A stretch of DNA of 64,000 nucleotides. It comes from an uncultured Fibrobacter sp. (GTDB lineage: Bacteria > Fibrobacterota > Fibrobacteria > Fibrobacterales > Fibrobacteraceae). The notes below the pieces were generated by a model. The model did no database searches and was not told the DNA's origin. It saw nothing but the letters and a program-made list of their open reading frames with translations. Positions 35,194 to 43,496 of this stretch are shown one piece after another (positions within the stretch are counted from its first letter, which is position 1; every line of letters begins with the position of its first letter). The DNA is taken from assembly GCA_946414075.1 (NCBI GenBank), contig CAMKNA010000006.1, forward strand, positions 26,615-90,614, in the 5' to 3' direction. A program made the translations under genes and the position numbers.

Positions 35194-35222
35194 TTGTTCT
35201 TGGAATCCAAAACCTAATTTTG
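35194..35222 (+). promoter_or_regulatory. FCB-type promoter, leaderless, for the M18 aminopeptidase
   Basis: TTG at 35194-35196 is followed after 18 nt by TAATTTTG (35215-35222), an exact TAnnTTTG match ending 4 nt before the ATG at 35227. No ribosome site fits in the gap. Confidence 0.5.
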
Positions 35223-35226
35223 GAAT

Positions 35227-36414
35227 ATGGATTTTCTTGAATTTTTGAACAAATCGGTTACGCCGTACCATACGGTAGAGTGTCTCAGGCAGATTTTGGC
35301 TCCTGCTGGTGACAAAATAAGGCTTTTTGCCCGTGGTGGCGCCCTTATTGCGGTTAGGCCTCCTCAGGCTATAGACGGGGAATCCAGATTTAGGATTGCC
35401 CTTGCCCATACGGACTATCCGACCCTAAAGATTACCCCCAATCCGGACGGCTCGGCGGCTGGGGTGCGGACGCTCCATCCTGAAATCTACGGAAGCCCCC
35501 TATTTACCAGCTGGCTTGACCGGGATCTCGGATATGCAGGTCTCTTGGCCTTTGAACAGGATGGCAAGGTGCAGACCACGCTGGTCCGTGGTGACAAGCT
35601 ATTCCGCATTCCGCAGCTGGCGGTTCACTTGAACCGGAATGTGAACCAGGATGGTCTCAAGGTAAATCCCCAGACGGACCTGAATGTTCTATGGACCGCC
35701 GTAAGCGGGAAGGAGCTTTTTGTGGAGGCCTTGCAGGGGGCACTGCCAGATGGCGCCAGACTCCTGGATTTCGATATTCAACTGTTCGATGCCCAGCCGG
35801 CCCAATACGGCGGCTTTGAAGACGAGTGGATTTATTCGGGAAGGCTTGACAACCTGAGTAGTTGCCATGCCATCGTAGAGGCTTTCGCCGCCGCGGAACC
35901 TTCGAAAAGAGATTTCCAGGTGGCGGTCTTTTTCAATAACGAGGAAGTGGGTTCTACCACCCGCGAAGGGGCTGCCGGCAATTTCTTGAAAAGTGTATTG
36001 GATTCTTTAACTCCGGATTCCGAGTTCCGAACTCCAAATTCACTCGCCCTTTCCATTGACATGGCCCATGCCTGTCATCCAAGCTTTGGGAACAAGCATG
36101 AACCGAACCATGCCCCCGTTCTGGGCGGCGGTGTTGTGCTAAAGGCCAATTCTCAAAAAAGATACGCCAGCGATGTATATTCCTGCGCTCAATTCAAATT
36201 ACTTTGCGAACAAAGTAATATCCCATACCAAGTCTTTGTTTCCCGCAACGACATGCCCTGTGGCTCAACGGTAGGCCCTGCGGTTTCGGCTAGTCTCGGA
36301 ATCCCGACAGTAGATATCGGCGAACCTATGCTCAGTATGCACAGTATCCGCGAAATGACAGCGGTAAAGGATCACGGGGATATGATACGGCTCGTTTCGG
36401 CCTTGTTCCACTAA
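35227..36414 (+). CDS. apeB: M18 family aminopeptidase
   Basis: This 395-residue cytosolic dinuclear-zinc peptidase removes N-terminal amino acids. The motifs are FRIALAHTDYPTLKI (metal-binding His-x-Asp), RLDNLSSCHAIVEAF (bridging Asp), FFNNEEVGSTTREGA (catalytic Glu pair), SIDMAHACHPSF, GGGVVLKAN, and a C-terminal GEPMLSMHSIREMTAVKD with a metal His. It is slightly shorter than typical (420-430). In the middle, after LKSVLDSL, it has TPDSEFRTPNS, encoded by a stretch of repeated TCCGA-type sequence, which looks like a small in-frame repeat insertion in a surface loop. It is apparently leaderless. Confidence 0.9.
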   Translation: MDFLEFLNKSVTPYHTVECLRQILAPAGDKIRLFARGGALIAVRPPQAIDGESRFRIALAHTDYPTLKITPNPDGSAAGVRTLHPEIYGSPLFTSWLDRDLGYAGLLAFEQDGKVQTTLVRGDKLFRIPQLAVHLNRNVNQDGLKVNPQTDLNVLWTAVSGKELFVEALQGALPDGARLLDFDIQLFDAQPAQYGGFEDEWIYSGRLDNLSSCHAIVEAFAAAEPSKRDFQVAVFFNNEEVGSTTREGAAGNFLKSVLDSLTPDSEFRTPNSLALSIDMAHACHPSFGNKHEPNHAPVLGGGVVLKANSQKRYASDVYSCAQFKLLCEQSNIPYQVFVSRNDMPCGSTVGPAVSASLGIPTVDIGEPMLSMHSIREMTAVKDHGDMIRLVSALFH

Positions 36415-36433
36415 TAGGATTGTATGAAATAGT

Positions 36434-36441
36434 TACATTTG
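36434..36441 (+). promoter_or_regulatory. TAnnTTTG -7 box, seven bases before gtrA-like start
   Basis: TACATTTG matches the -7 consensus exactly, and the ATG at 36449 follows after 7 nt with no Shine-Dalgarno. No -33 element at normal spacing is evident. Confidence 0.45.
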
Positions 36442-36448
36442 CTAGTGC

Positions 36449-36898
36449 ATGTCTGCTACTAGGTTAAGAAAGCTTCTCGATGCATCTTCCCGTAATCGCT
36501 TACTGGGACAATTTTTGCGGTACATGGTAACAGGCGGCCTTGCGTTTGCCGTTGACTTTGGATTGTTTGCTGTTTGTCTTTATACCATTGAATGGCACTA
36601 TCTGGTTGCAAATTTGATGGGCCTTGTGGCGGGGCTGATCGTCAATTATGTTCTGAGTGTTGTGTGGGTCTTTGTCGCCTGCAAAAGGACATTGGAGAAG
36701 AATAGAGGCCTTGAATTTTTCCTATTCACTCTTGTGGGTATTGCTGGAATAGGCATAAATCAGTTGCTGATGTATTTGATGGTTGGCCAATTTGGTTGGA
36801 ATGAGATGATGTCCAAGATAATAGCCGCGGGTTTGGTGTTAGTGTGGAATTTTGGTGCGCGAAAGTTCATGCTTTTTCGCGGAAAAAGAACGGCATGA
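36449..36898 (+). CDS. GtrA-family membrane protein
   Basis: This 149-residue protein has four predicted transmembrane helices (VTGGLAFAVDFGLFAVCLYTI, LVANLMGLVAGLIVNYVLSVVWVF, FFLFTLVGIAGIGINQLLMYLMV and IIAAGLVLVWNFGARKFMLF) and the GtrA signatures GQFLRYMVTGGLAF and NF..RKFMLF. GtrA proteins are thought to flip or move lipid-linked sugars across the inner membrane. It heads a four-gene set with an FAD oxidoreductase and two polytopic glycosyltransferases, which supports a role in surface glycan building. Confidence 0.85.
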   Translation: MSATRLRKLLDASSRNRLLGQFLRYMVTGGLAFAVDFGLFAVCLYTIEWHYLVANLMGLVAGLIVNYVLSVVWVFVACKRTLEKNRGLEFFLFTLVGIAGIGINQLLMYLMVGQFGWNEMMSKIIAAGLVLVWNFGARKFMLFRGKRTA

Positions 36899-36913
36899 TT
36901 GGAGTCAGGGTCT

Positions 36914-38536
36914 ATGGCTGAAATGAAAAAAATCGCGGTCATTGCTGGTGCGGGTCCTGCAGGCCTGACGGCGGCTCTGGAACTGTTGCGCACGACCGAT
37001 GTTAAGCCCGTAATTTTTGAGGCCGAGAATGTTATTGGTGGAATCTCCCGTACGGCACGCTATAATGGGAACCGCATGGATATCGGCGGCCACCGCTTCT
37101 TTAGCAAGAGCGATACGGTAATGGACTGGTGGCAGGGGATTTTGCCCCTGCAAGGTTCTGCAAGCAAGGACGACATCGCCATCGGGCGCAGCGTTCCGCT
37201 GGTACAGGGCGGACCGGATCCCGAGAAGACGGATTATGTGATGCTTTGCCGTAGTCGACTTTCCCGAATACTCTTCTTGCGAAAGCTTTTCGATTACCCG
37301 GTAAGCTTGAATGGCGACACCATCCGGAATCTGGGTCTGTGGCGCATGTTCAAGATTGGCATGAGCTATCTCAAGGTGCAGCTCTTGCCCGCCCGCAAGG
37401 AAAAGAACCTTGAAGACTTCATGATTAACCGTTTTGGCGTGGAACTCTACCGTACATTCTTCCGGGATTACACCGAGAAGGTGTGGGGGGTGCCCTGCAG
37501 CAAGATCAGCCCTGACTGGGGCGGTCAGCGCATCAAGGGTCTTTCCATCACGAAGACGGTAGTCCATGCCGTGAAGCAGTTTTTCGCCAGCAAAAAGAAA
37601 AGCGCGAACGGCGTCGAAGGTGCGGATATCCGCCAGAAGGATACCGAGACAAGCCTTATTGGGCAGTTCCTGTATCCGAAATTCGGTCCGGGGCAGCTTT
37701 GGGAAACGGTGGCCGAGAAGGTGCAGCAGCAAGGCGGCGAAATCCACATGAATGCGAAGGTTGTTGGCGCGAACCGCTCCGCCGACGGAAAGCGGGTGGA
37801 AAGCGTGGTGGTAGACTCTGGAAATTCCACCGAAACCATACCCTGCGACTATTTTCTCAGCACTATGCCGGTGAAGGAGCTTGTGGCTGCCATGGACAAC
37901 GGCAAGACTCCCGTGCCGGCAGAAGTCAAGCGTGTCGCCGATGGTCTTGTGTACCGCGACTTCATTACCGTGGGCCTGCTTCTGGACAAGCTCTTGATCA
38001 AGAATCCTGCAAAGCCCGGCACTCCCGAAAGCAAGCTCAAGTTTGTGGCAGACAACTGGATTTATGTGCAGGAGTCCGATGTGAAACTGGGTCGCATCCA
38101 GATCTTCAACAACTGGAGTCCCTACCTGGTGGCGGACCCGGAAAAGGTTTGGATCGGTCTCGAATACTTCGCCACCGAAGGCGACGAGATGTGGCGCATG
38201 CCCGCTGCGGACTTTATCAAATTCGCCATTGCCGAACTGGACAAGATTGATGTGGCAAGGCCCGATGCGGTGCGTGATTCCGTGGTGTTCCATATCAAGA
38301 AGGCGTATCCCGCCTATTTCGGTACCTACGGCGAGTTTAACAAGATTCGCGAATATGTGGACCCGGTGGAGAACCTGTTTCTGATGGGTCGTAACGGCAT
38401 GCACAAGTATAACAACATGGACCACAGTATGCTTACCGCCATGGAAGTCGTAAAATGTATCCGCGAAAGTTCCACGGATAAGACGGCTCTCTGGAATGTA
38501 AACAGCGAAGAAGATTATCACGAAGGGAAAAAGTGA
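36914..38536 (+). CDS. FAD-dependent oxidoreductase, UDP-galactopyranose-mutase-like
   Basis: This 540-residue flavoprotein begins with the dinucleotide fold [18 protein letters not shown] and [23 protein letters not shown]. It continues with [30 protein letters not shown], typical of NAD(P)/FAD amine-oxidase-like enzymes grouped with UDP-galactopyranose mutase, and ends with [24 protein letters not shown]. The chemistry is not certain. Context in a glycan cluster suggests a sugar- or lipid-linked substrate. The ATG at 36914 has GGAG 9 nt upstream, whereas the track start at 36899 is a TTG. Its stop overlaps the next start by one base. Confidence 0.8.
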   Translation: MAEMKKIAVIAGAGPAGLTAALELLRTTDVKPVIFEAENVIGGISRTARYNGNRMDIGGHRFFSKSDTVMDWWQGILPLQGSASKDDIAIGRSVPLVQGGPDPEKTDYVMLCRSRLSRILFLRKLFDYPVSLNGDTIRNLGLWRMFKIGMSYLKVQLLPARKEKNLEDFMINRFGVELYRTFFRDYTEKVWGVPCSKISPDWGGQRIKGLSITKTVVHAVKQFFASKKKSANGVEGADIRQKDTETSLIGQFLYPKFGPGQLWETVAEKVQQQGGEIHMNAKVVGANRSADGKRVESVVVDSGNSTETIPCDYFLSTMPVKELVAAMDNGKTPVPAEVKRVADGLVYRDFITVGLLLDKLLIKNPAKPGTPESKLKFVADNWIYVQESDVKLGRIQIFNNWSPYLVADPEKVWIGLEYFATEGDEMWRMPAADFIKFAIAELDKIDVARPDAVRDSVVFHIKKAYPAYFGTYGEFNKIREYVDPVENLFLMGRNGMHKYNNMDHSMLTAMEVVKCIRESSTDKTALWNVNSEEDYHEGKK

Positions 38537-40278
38537 TGCTGAGAGTATTGGCAAGGTTTCGAGAATTGTTCATGGTGGCCCTAATAGGCATAGTGGGCCT
38601 TTTGTATTGGGTGAGCCACCCGGGAATCGACAATGTTGTCCTGCATAGGCAAGGCGAGGCGACGGAATTGTCTATACCGGTAAGTGTCACGATGAAAAAG
38701 GGGGAAGTTTTCAAAGTTGAAATGGATGTTTCCTCTGGTTGGGCCAGTGATTTTAGCATGGAAATTCATCCTGACAATTGCGTGCTCGGTTTCAAGGTGA
38801 ACGGAGTAGATTTGCCGTTCAGCGATTATCCTGGATATTGCAGCTGGTCTGAGGGTTTTATTATCGACAAGGCGGAATTTCTAAGACATCTCGAGAAGGA
38901 GCCGTCTAAATACCATCTAGAAATGGTTATGCGTAATGATGGCGGATTGGGGGGAGTCAATGCGAAGTTCATGGCGGACAGCGCCTTAAGCACATGTCTT
39001 CTAGTTGTTCTTGTTCTGTGTGTCGCTTGCCTTTTGGTCATGATTGGGTCTCGGCTCAAATTAAACCGTCGGCTAATACTCATTTTCTTTTTCGGCTTGA
39101 TTTTGCGTGCCGACTATACACAGGATACTTTTTTCAATGATCGGGGGCATGACACGGATGGTCATGTCCAGTACATCCAATTTATAGCGAAGGATTTCCA
39201 TATTCCAAAGAAAGACGAGTGTTGGACATGTTACCATCCACCAGTTTATTATGTGGCGAGTGCTGGAGCATGGAATCTTTCCGATTGGTTAAAGTGGAAC
39301 CCCCAGAATACGGTAAAATGGTTTGATTTTCTTATTTCGCTTGTCGCGCTTGCCTTTGGCCTTCTGTGCATAAGGGAGTCGCTTTCTGGATGGCCCCGAT
39401 ACATTGCGGCTATACTATGGAGTGTCTGGCCGAGTTTTATCCTGGCGTCTCCGAGAATAGGTAACGATATCATGTTCTATGCGTTGCATATTCTAACGCT
39501 GTGGGGTTGTATTCGTTATATCAAGTTGGATAACGGAAGATATTTCTTGCTAGCCGTAATGGCGGCCATATTGTCCTACTGGACAAAAACTACAGGGGTT
39601 GTTGCACTCGGCCTAGTTGGATGTGTTCTCCTTATGAAGACCATCCCGTCGTTGTTGCGGGGGCTGAACCGGTGGGAATGGATTGCAGTCGTTCTGTTTG
39701 TGGCGTCCGTTGTGATAGCCTTTATCCGCTTGCGCCATGGAGATATCGTTGGAAATGCGGACGGGATAGACAATACGGTGCTGGTGCGGAACAACCCTGG
39801 CCATTTCTTGTTTTTCGATGTTCGTTCCTTCTTGTTGAACCCGTATACCGATCCATGGCACGATAACTTGGGAAGACAGTATTTTTGGAGCTATTTGGCC
39901 AAAACATCTTTGTTTGGCGAGTTCAGGTTGCTTCAGACGAATATGGGCCATTGGCTAGCTTCGCTTATCAGTTTCAGTTTCCTTGTGCTATTGGGGTTGG
40001 GTTTGCGGGGCTTTTGGTTGTCCCGCTGGACAAAGGTGAAAGTTCTTCTGACGGCGCAGGCGTTTATGTTCTTTGCGGCAATGATCGTGATGCGTCTCAA
40101 ATATCCCTTTGCGTGTAGCAACGATTTTCGCTACATTGTCCCCGTGTTGTTGAGCTGCCTGCCTTGGGTGGGCGAAGGTATAGGGGGCGAGGGTGCGTCA
40201 ACCCGGTTGAAGGTGCTCGGCCTTATCTTTGTTGCTGTTTTTGTCGTTTGTTCGTCGATTTTAATGATGTGGGTATAG
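38536..40278 (+). CDS. Polytopic membrane glycosyltransferase (GT39/ArnT-like)
   Basis: This 580-residue protein has one N-terminal membrane helix, an extracytoplasmic region with possible beta structure (about 40-150), then many transmembrane helices. The conserved acidic residues of GT-C enzymes may lie in RADYTQDTFFNDRGHDTDGHVQYI, followed by CYHPPVYYV, as in dolichol-mannose-type transferases. It would move a sugar from a polyprenyl-phosphate donor to an acceptor outside the membrane. Donor and acceptor are unknown. The start ATG at 38536 overlaps the FAD enzyme's stop, and the GTG at 38533 given in the track is not needed. Confidence 0.72.
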   Translation: MLRVLARFRELFMVALIGIVGLLYWVSHPGIDNVVLHRQGEATELSIPVSVTMKKGEVFKVEMDVSSGWASDFSMEIHPDNCVLGFKVNGVDLPFSDYPGYCSWSEGFIIDKAEFLRHLEKEPSKYHLEMVMRNDGGLGGVNAKFMADSALSTCLLVVLVLCVACLLVMIGSRLKLNRRLILIFFFGLILRADYTQDTFFNDRGHDTDGHVQYIQFIAKDFHIPKKDECWTCYHPPVYYVASAGAWNLSDWLKWNPQNTVKWFDFLISLVALAFGLLCIRESLSGWPRYIAAILWSVWPSFILASPRIGNDIMFYALHILTLWGCIRYIKLDNGRYFLLAVMAAILSYWTKTTGVVALGLVGCVLLMKTIPSLLRGLNRWEWIAVVLFVASVVIAFIRLRHGDIVGNADGIDNTVLVRNNPGHFLFFDVRSFLLNPYTDPWHDNLGRQYFWSYLAKTSLFGEFRLLQTNMGHWLASLISFSFLVLLGLGLRGFWLSRWTKVKVLLTAQAFMFFAAMIVMRLKYPFACSNDFRYIVPVLLSCLPWVGEGIGGEGASTRLKVLGLIFVAVFVVCSSILMMWV

Positions 40279-40279
40279 C

Positions 40280-42040
40280 GTGAAAGAAAAGCTTATAAAA
40301 CACTTTAAGAAGGCGTTCTCGTTAACGGATTTTTTTGTTAAGAGAGACACTTTTGCCTTTTGGGGCATTTTGATTATCGCCATTAATTTTGTGATGCTGC
40401 ACGGGAATGGCTATTCGTCAGATTTGTCTTATTGGCGCAATTGGATTCTCGACATGCAGCAGAGCGTAGGGGGCTTTTCTGGTGATTATCCTCCGCTATA
40501 TGCACTATGGTTACGAGCTGTTTCCGTCATCTACAACCTGACCGGTTTTAGTTTGAAAATGGAATATGAACTTAAGCAGTTCTGCCTATTCCCCGTCTTT
40601 GTGGCACACCTGTCGCTGGCCCTGTTTGTATGGCAACGCCTGCAGAATCGTTCCTGGGCCCCTGAAATCAAGACGATAGTAATGCTCCTGGTGGTGGCAA
40701 ACCCAATATTGTATCTGGATGGACCAGTCTGGGGGCAGGTGGACTTGCTGCCTGTAGCATTCTGCGTTTGGGCCTTATGGTACGCTGCCAAGCCGAGTAC
40801 CTATGGAAGGGGAATGGCCTTGTTCATGTTGGGGCTTTTGACCAAGTTCCAAATGATTATGTTTCTGCCGATTTTTGCCGCTTTGTCGCTTCGCTACCGG
40901 AAAGTTATGTGGCGTGGGCTGGCGTCCATGGCGGTCGTTTTCTTGCTGGTGTTTTTGCCCTTTATTCTTGCCGGCGCGTTTACAAAGGAATTTTCCCAAG
41001 GGTATTTGAGAGCGGTTAATTCCTACCCCTATGCGACCATGAATGCCGGTAATCTATGGATGGTTGTTTCGGGCAACATGACGCCACAGATGAGGCCGAT
41101 CTTTGAATGGGCTCCGGCCTTTATGAATCCGGCCCTGCTCGGCAAAATACTGTTTGTTATAATTTCTGCAACGATTATGGTGATAGCCTTTATTAGGCGG
41201 TTGTCTATCGGCCGGTTGATGATGCTGTCGTCGTTAAATGCGCTTGCCTTTTTCATGTTCTTGCCCTGTATGCACGAACGGTATGTGTTTCCCGCGGCAA
41301 TTATGGCGATTGCGGGGATTGCCTGCCAAAGGCGCCCGGCGATTATCTGGGCGGTTCTTTTGTCTATGGTCGCCTACATGAATATCGCCATGGTGACATC
41401 TCTTCGTGGTAATGCACTTTGGTTCTGGATTTCGGTTCTTGGAATCGCCGTTACATTGCCCTTTGCGTTGTACGCGTTGGCGCCAACCGTTCATGGGAAT
41501 CTTTCAAAATTGTATGATAAGGTTGCCGTACCCAAATTTGTACCATTTGCGATACTCGTATTGATTTATGTTGCAGATCTGGGCTCTAGTTATATTCAAC
41601 AGGCGAAAACGGCCTACCACCTAGGCGAGGGGGAATATTTTGTATATGATTTGAAGTTGATCCACCAGTGGCAGGGGTATGGCAACATGCATATTGGGAA
41701 AACGGTCGATGGAAATCCCTTGCATGTCGATGGACTTCTTTACCTGAGTGGAATCGGTACCCACGCTCCGTCAAAACAGATTTATGAACTGCCCGAGAAT
41801 GCCAACCGCTTTACTGTAACATGCGGTGTTGATGATGAATCTGGCAATGGAGTTCTGGAGTTCATTGTTAAGCTCGACGGCAAGGAACTGTGGCGGAGCG
41901 GACGGATGGAAGGCCGTCAATCCGCAAGTGCGGACCTGGATATTCGGGGTGGACACGAAATTATACTTGAAACGGATGAATTGGGAGACAAGGGGTACGA
42001 TCATGCTGATTGGGTGAATCCCGTTGTATATACCAAATAA
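40280..42040 (+). CDS. Polytopic membrane glycosyltransferase (mannosyltransferase-like)
   Basis: This 586-residue GT-C-type protein starts with GTG one base after the previous stop. Near the N-terminus it has GYSSDLSYWRNWILDM and GDYPPLYALWLRAV, the acidic and DYPPLY elements of polyprenyl-phosphate sugar transferases. About ten transmembrane helices follow, including VWGQVDLLPVAFCVWALWYA and LPCMHERYVFPAAIMAI. The last 110 residues are soluble and beta-rich (FTVTCGVDDESGNGVLEFIVKLDGKELWRSG), probably a carbohydrate-binding domain of the NPCBM type. It completes the surface-glycan set. Confidence 0.75.
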   Translation: MKEKLIKHFKKAFSLTDFFVKRDTFAFWGILIIAINFVMLHGNGYSSDLSYWRNWILDMQQSVGGFSGDYPPLYALWLRAVSVIYNLTGFSLKMEYELKQFCLFPVFVAHLSLALFVWQRLQNRSWAPEIKTIVMLLVVANPILYLDGPVWGQVDLLPVAFCVWALWYAAKPSTYGRGMALFMLGLLTKFQMIMFLPIFAALSLRYRKVMWRGLASMAVVFLLVFLPFILAGAFTKEFSQGYLRAVNSYPYATMNAGNLWMVVSGNMTPQMRPIFEWAPAFMNPALLGKILFVIISATIMVIAFIRRLSIGRLMMLSSLNALAFFMFLPCMHERYVFPAAIMAIAGIACQRRPAIIWAVLLSMVAYMNIAMVTSLRGNALWFWISVLGIAVTLPFALYALAPTVHGNLSKLYDKVAVPKFVPFAILVLIYVADLGSSYIQQAKTAYHLGEGEYFVYDLKLIHQWQGYGNMHIGKTVDGNPLHVDGLLYLSGIGTHAPSKQIYELPENANRFTVTCGVDDESGNGVLEFIVKLDGKELWRSGRMEGRQSASADLDIRGGHEIILETDELGDKGYDHADWVNPVVYTK

Positions 42041-42114
42041 TATTTGAAAGGGAATAATTGGTTTTGGCTCTGCGCCTTTTGTATATTCTTATCGTGTAGG
42101 GAAGGAGCTTCATT

Positions 42115-42852
42115 TTGCGATTGTTTTTGATATGTGTATGCTTATTGTCGGCGGCCCTTTGGGCAAGACCTATAAACGAAGGCAATAAGCTGTTTGCTAA
42201 GGGGGATTACGCCGGGGCTTTAGAGAAATATATGAAGGCCCGGGAGGCGGAGCCTGCCAACCCGTTGTTGTTCTATAACATTGGAACTTGCCAGTACAGG
42301 CTGGGCAACTACGACGAGGCCAAGAAGGAGCTGGAAAGTGCCGTGCGCATGCCTGACAAGAAAATGGCAGCAAAGGCGGCCTATAATCTGGCGAACACTC
42401 ATTTCCGTATAGGTGAAAAATCTTCTGAAGGCAGCGAGCGTATTGCCGCCTGGCGCGAATCGGTGGCTTACCTAAAAAAGGCTATTGACCTGGATAACGG
42501 TTTTGAGAATGCCAAGAAGAATGTGGAGATTGTCCAGCGCAAGCTGAAAGAGGAACTGGACAAGCAAAAACAGAATCAGGAGCAAAATCAGGACCAGGAC
42601 AACGACCAGAAACAGCCGCCCCTGAGCGAGAAAGCGAAGGAAGTTCTGGCCCGGGCATTGCAGCTTTGCAAGGACGGCAAGTACGCTGAAGCCAAGGAAA
42701 TGCTGGAGAACCTGATTGCCGAAGACGAGACGGCTGGTCAGCTCAGCGGTCATGTGCAGCGCATCGACGATGTCATCGAGATCAAGGCTGGTCGCAAGCC
42801 CAAGGCAAAGATTGATGCCAGCAACACCGACAACGACCTGGAGGTAATCTGA
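42115..42852 (+). CDS. BatC-like TPR protein
   Basis: This 245-residue exported protein starts at a TTG supported by AAGGAG 7 nt upstream, and its first 17 residues form a signal peptide (RLFLICVCLLSAALWA). TPR repeats follow at about 20-145 (EGNKLFAKGDYAGALEKYMKAREAEP, LFYNIGTCQYRLGNYDEAKKELESAV, AAYNLANTHFRIGEK, LKKAIDLDNGFENAKKNVEIVQRKL). Then comes a Gln/Asn/Asp tract (KQNQEQNQDQDND) and a second short helical part. This matches BatC of the Bacteroides aerotolerance operon, but no batA, batB or batD lies next to it. It overlaps the next gene by one base. Confidence 0.7.
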   Translation: MRLFLICVCLLSAALWARPINEGNKLFAKGDYAGALEKYMKAREAEPANPLLFYNIGTCQYRLGNYDEAKKELESAVRMPDKKMAAKAAYNLANTHFRIGEKSSEGSERIAAWRESVAYLKKAIDLDNGFENAKKNVEIVQRKLKEELDKQKQNQEQNQDQDNDQKQPPLSEKAKEVLARALQLCKDGKYAEAKEMLENLIAEDETAGQLSGHVQRIDDVIEIKAGRKPKAKIDASNTDNDLEVI

Positions 42853-43481
42853 TGAAAAGGATTATGTTCACAGTCGCGGTGATGTTCTTTGCAGTAGCAG
42901 CCTTTGCTGCTCCGAAGTCAGCCAGCGCTTATTACAGCGATGCCGCCTTCCAGTATATCGAAAACCGCTTGCCCTCTGCAGAAATCACCTGTAACGAAGG
43001 CCTGCAATATTACCCCAACGATCAAAAGTTGCAGATGCTCCTGGACCGTATCCACGAGGCCAAGGACGAGCAGAAAAACGAGAACAAGAAGAACGACAAG
43101 AATCAGGATAACAACCAGGACCAGAACCAAGATCAGAATCAGGACCAGAACAAGGACGATGGTCAGAGTTCTTCTAGCGGCGAAGACCAGAATCAAGACC
43201 AGCAGAATGGTCAGGACGGTCAGTCCAGCAGCAGCCAGGCCGGCGAAAGTTCTGACAGCGAAGGCGGTGCTGGTGAACAGCCCGAGCCACAGCCTGAACA
43301 ACCGGAGGAAAACTCCAGCGATAGCGAAGGTGGCGAGGAGCCCGAGGAACAGCCCGTGCCCATGGGAGAGATGAGCCCCGAAGAGGCTGCTCAGCTCCTG
43401 AAGGATTTCGACGAACAGAACGGCGAACGCAAGCCCTGGAAGCCTATCCGCGGCCAGGCCAGACCCGCTAAGGACTGGTAA
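42852..43481 (+). CDS. Exported low-complexity BatC-related protein
   Basis: This 209-residue protein has a signal peptide ending AFA, one TPR-like unit (AAFQYIENRLPSAEITCNEGLQYYPNDQKLQMLLDRI), and then a very low-complexity region of Asn, Gln, Asp, Lys, Ser and Glu (about 75-180) that includes repeats of NQDQ. It ends with PMGEMSPEEAAQLLKDFDEQNGERKPWKP, a segment that resembles the BatC-family C-terminus. It overlaps the preceding gene (TGATG), so the two act together. The repeated tract may vary in length between strains. Confidence 0.65.
   Translation: MKRIMFTVAVMFFAVAAFAAPKSASAYYSDAAFQYIENRLPSAEITCNEGLQYYPNDQKLQMLLDRIHEAKDEQKNENKKNDKNQDNNQDQNQDQNQDQNKDDGQSSSSGEDQNQDQQNGQDGQSSSSQAGESSDSEGGAGEQPEPQPEQPEENSSDSEGGEEPEEQPVPMGEMSPEEAAQLLKDFDEQNGERKPWKPIRGQARPAKDW
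43075..43215 (+). repeat. Degenerate tandem repeats coding NQDQ tract
   Basis: Short units such as CAGAACCAAGAT and AATCAGGACCAG recur many times, giving a Gln/Asn/Asp-rich tract. A shorter related tract occurs in the upstream gene at about 42570-42610. Confidence 0.6.
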
Positions 43482-43496
43482 GGTGAGGGTCACAGG

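Noticed and set aside
36198-36219. Perfect 9-bp hairpin (ATTACTTTG with CAAAGTAAT) inside the M18 aminopeptidase gene
   Set aside because: It is fully within conserved coding sequence and has no terminator T run, so it is probably chance.
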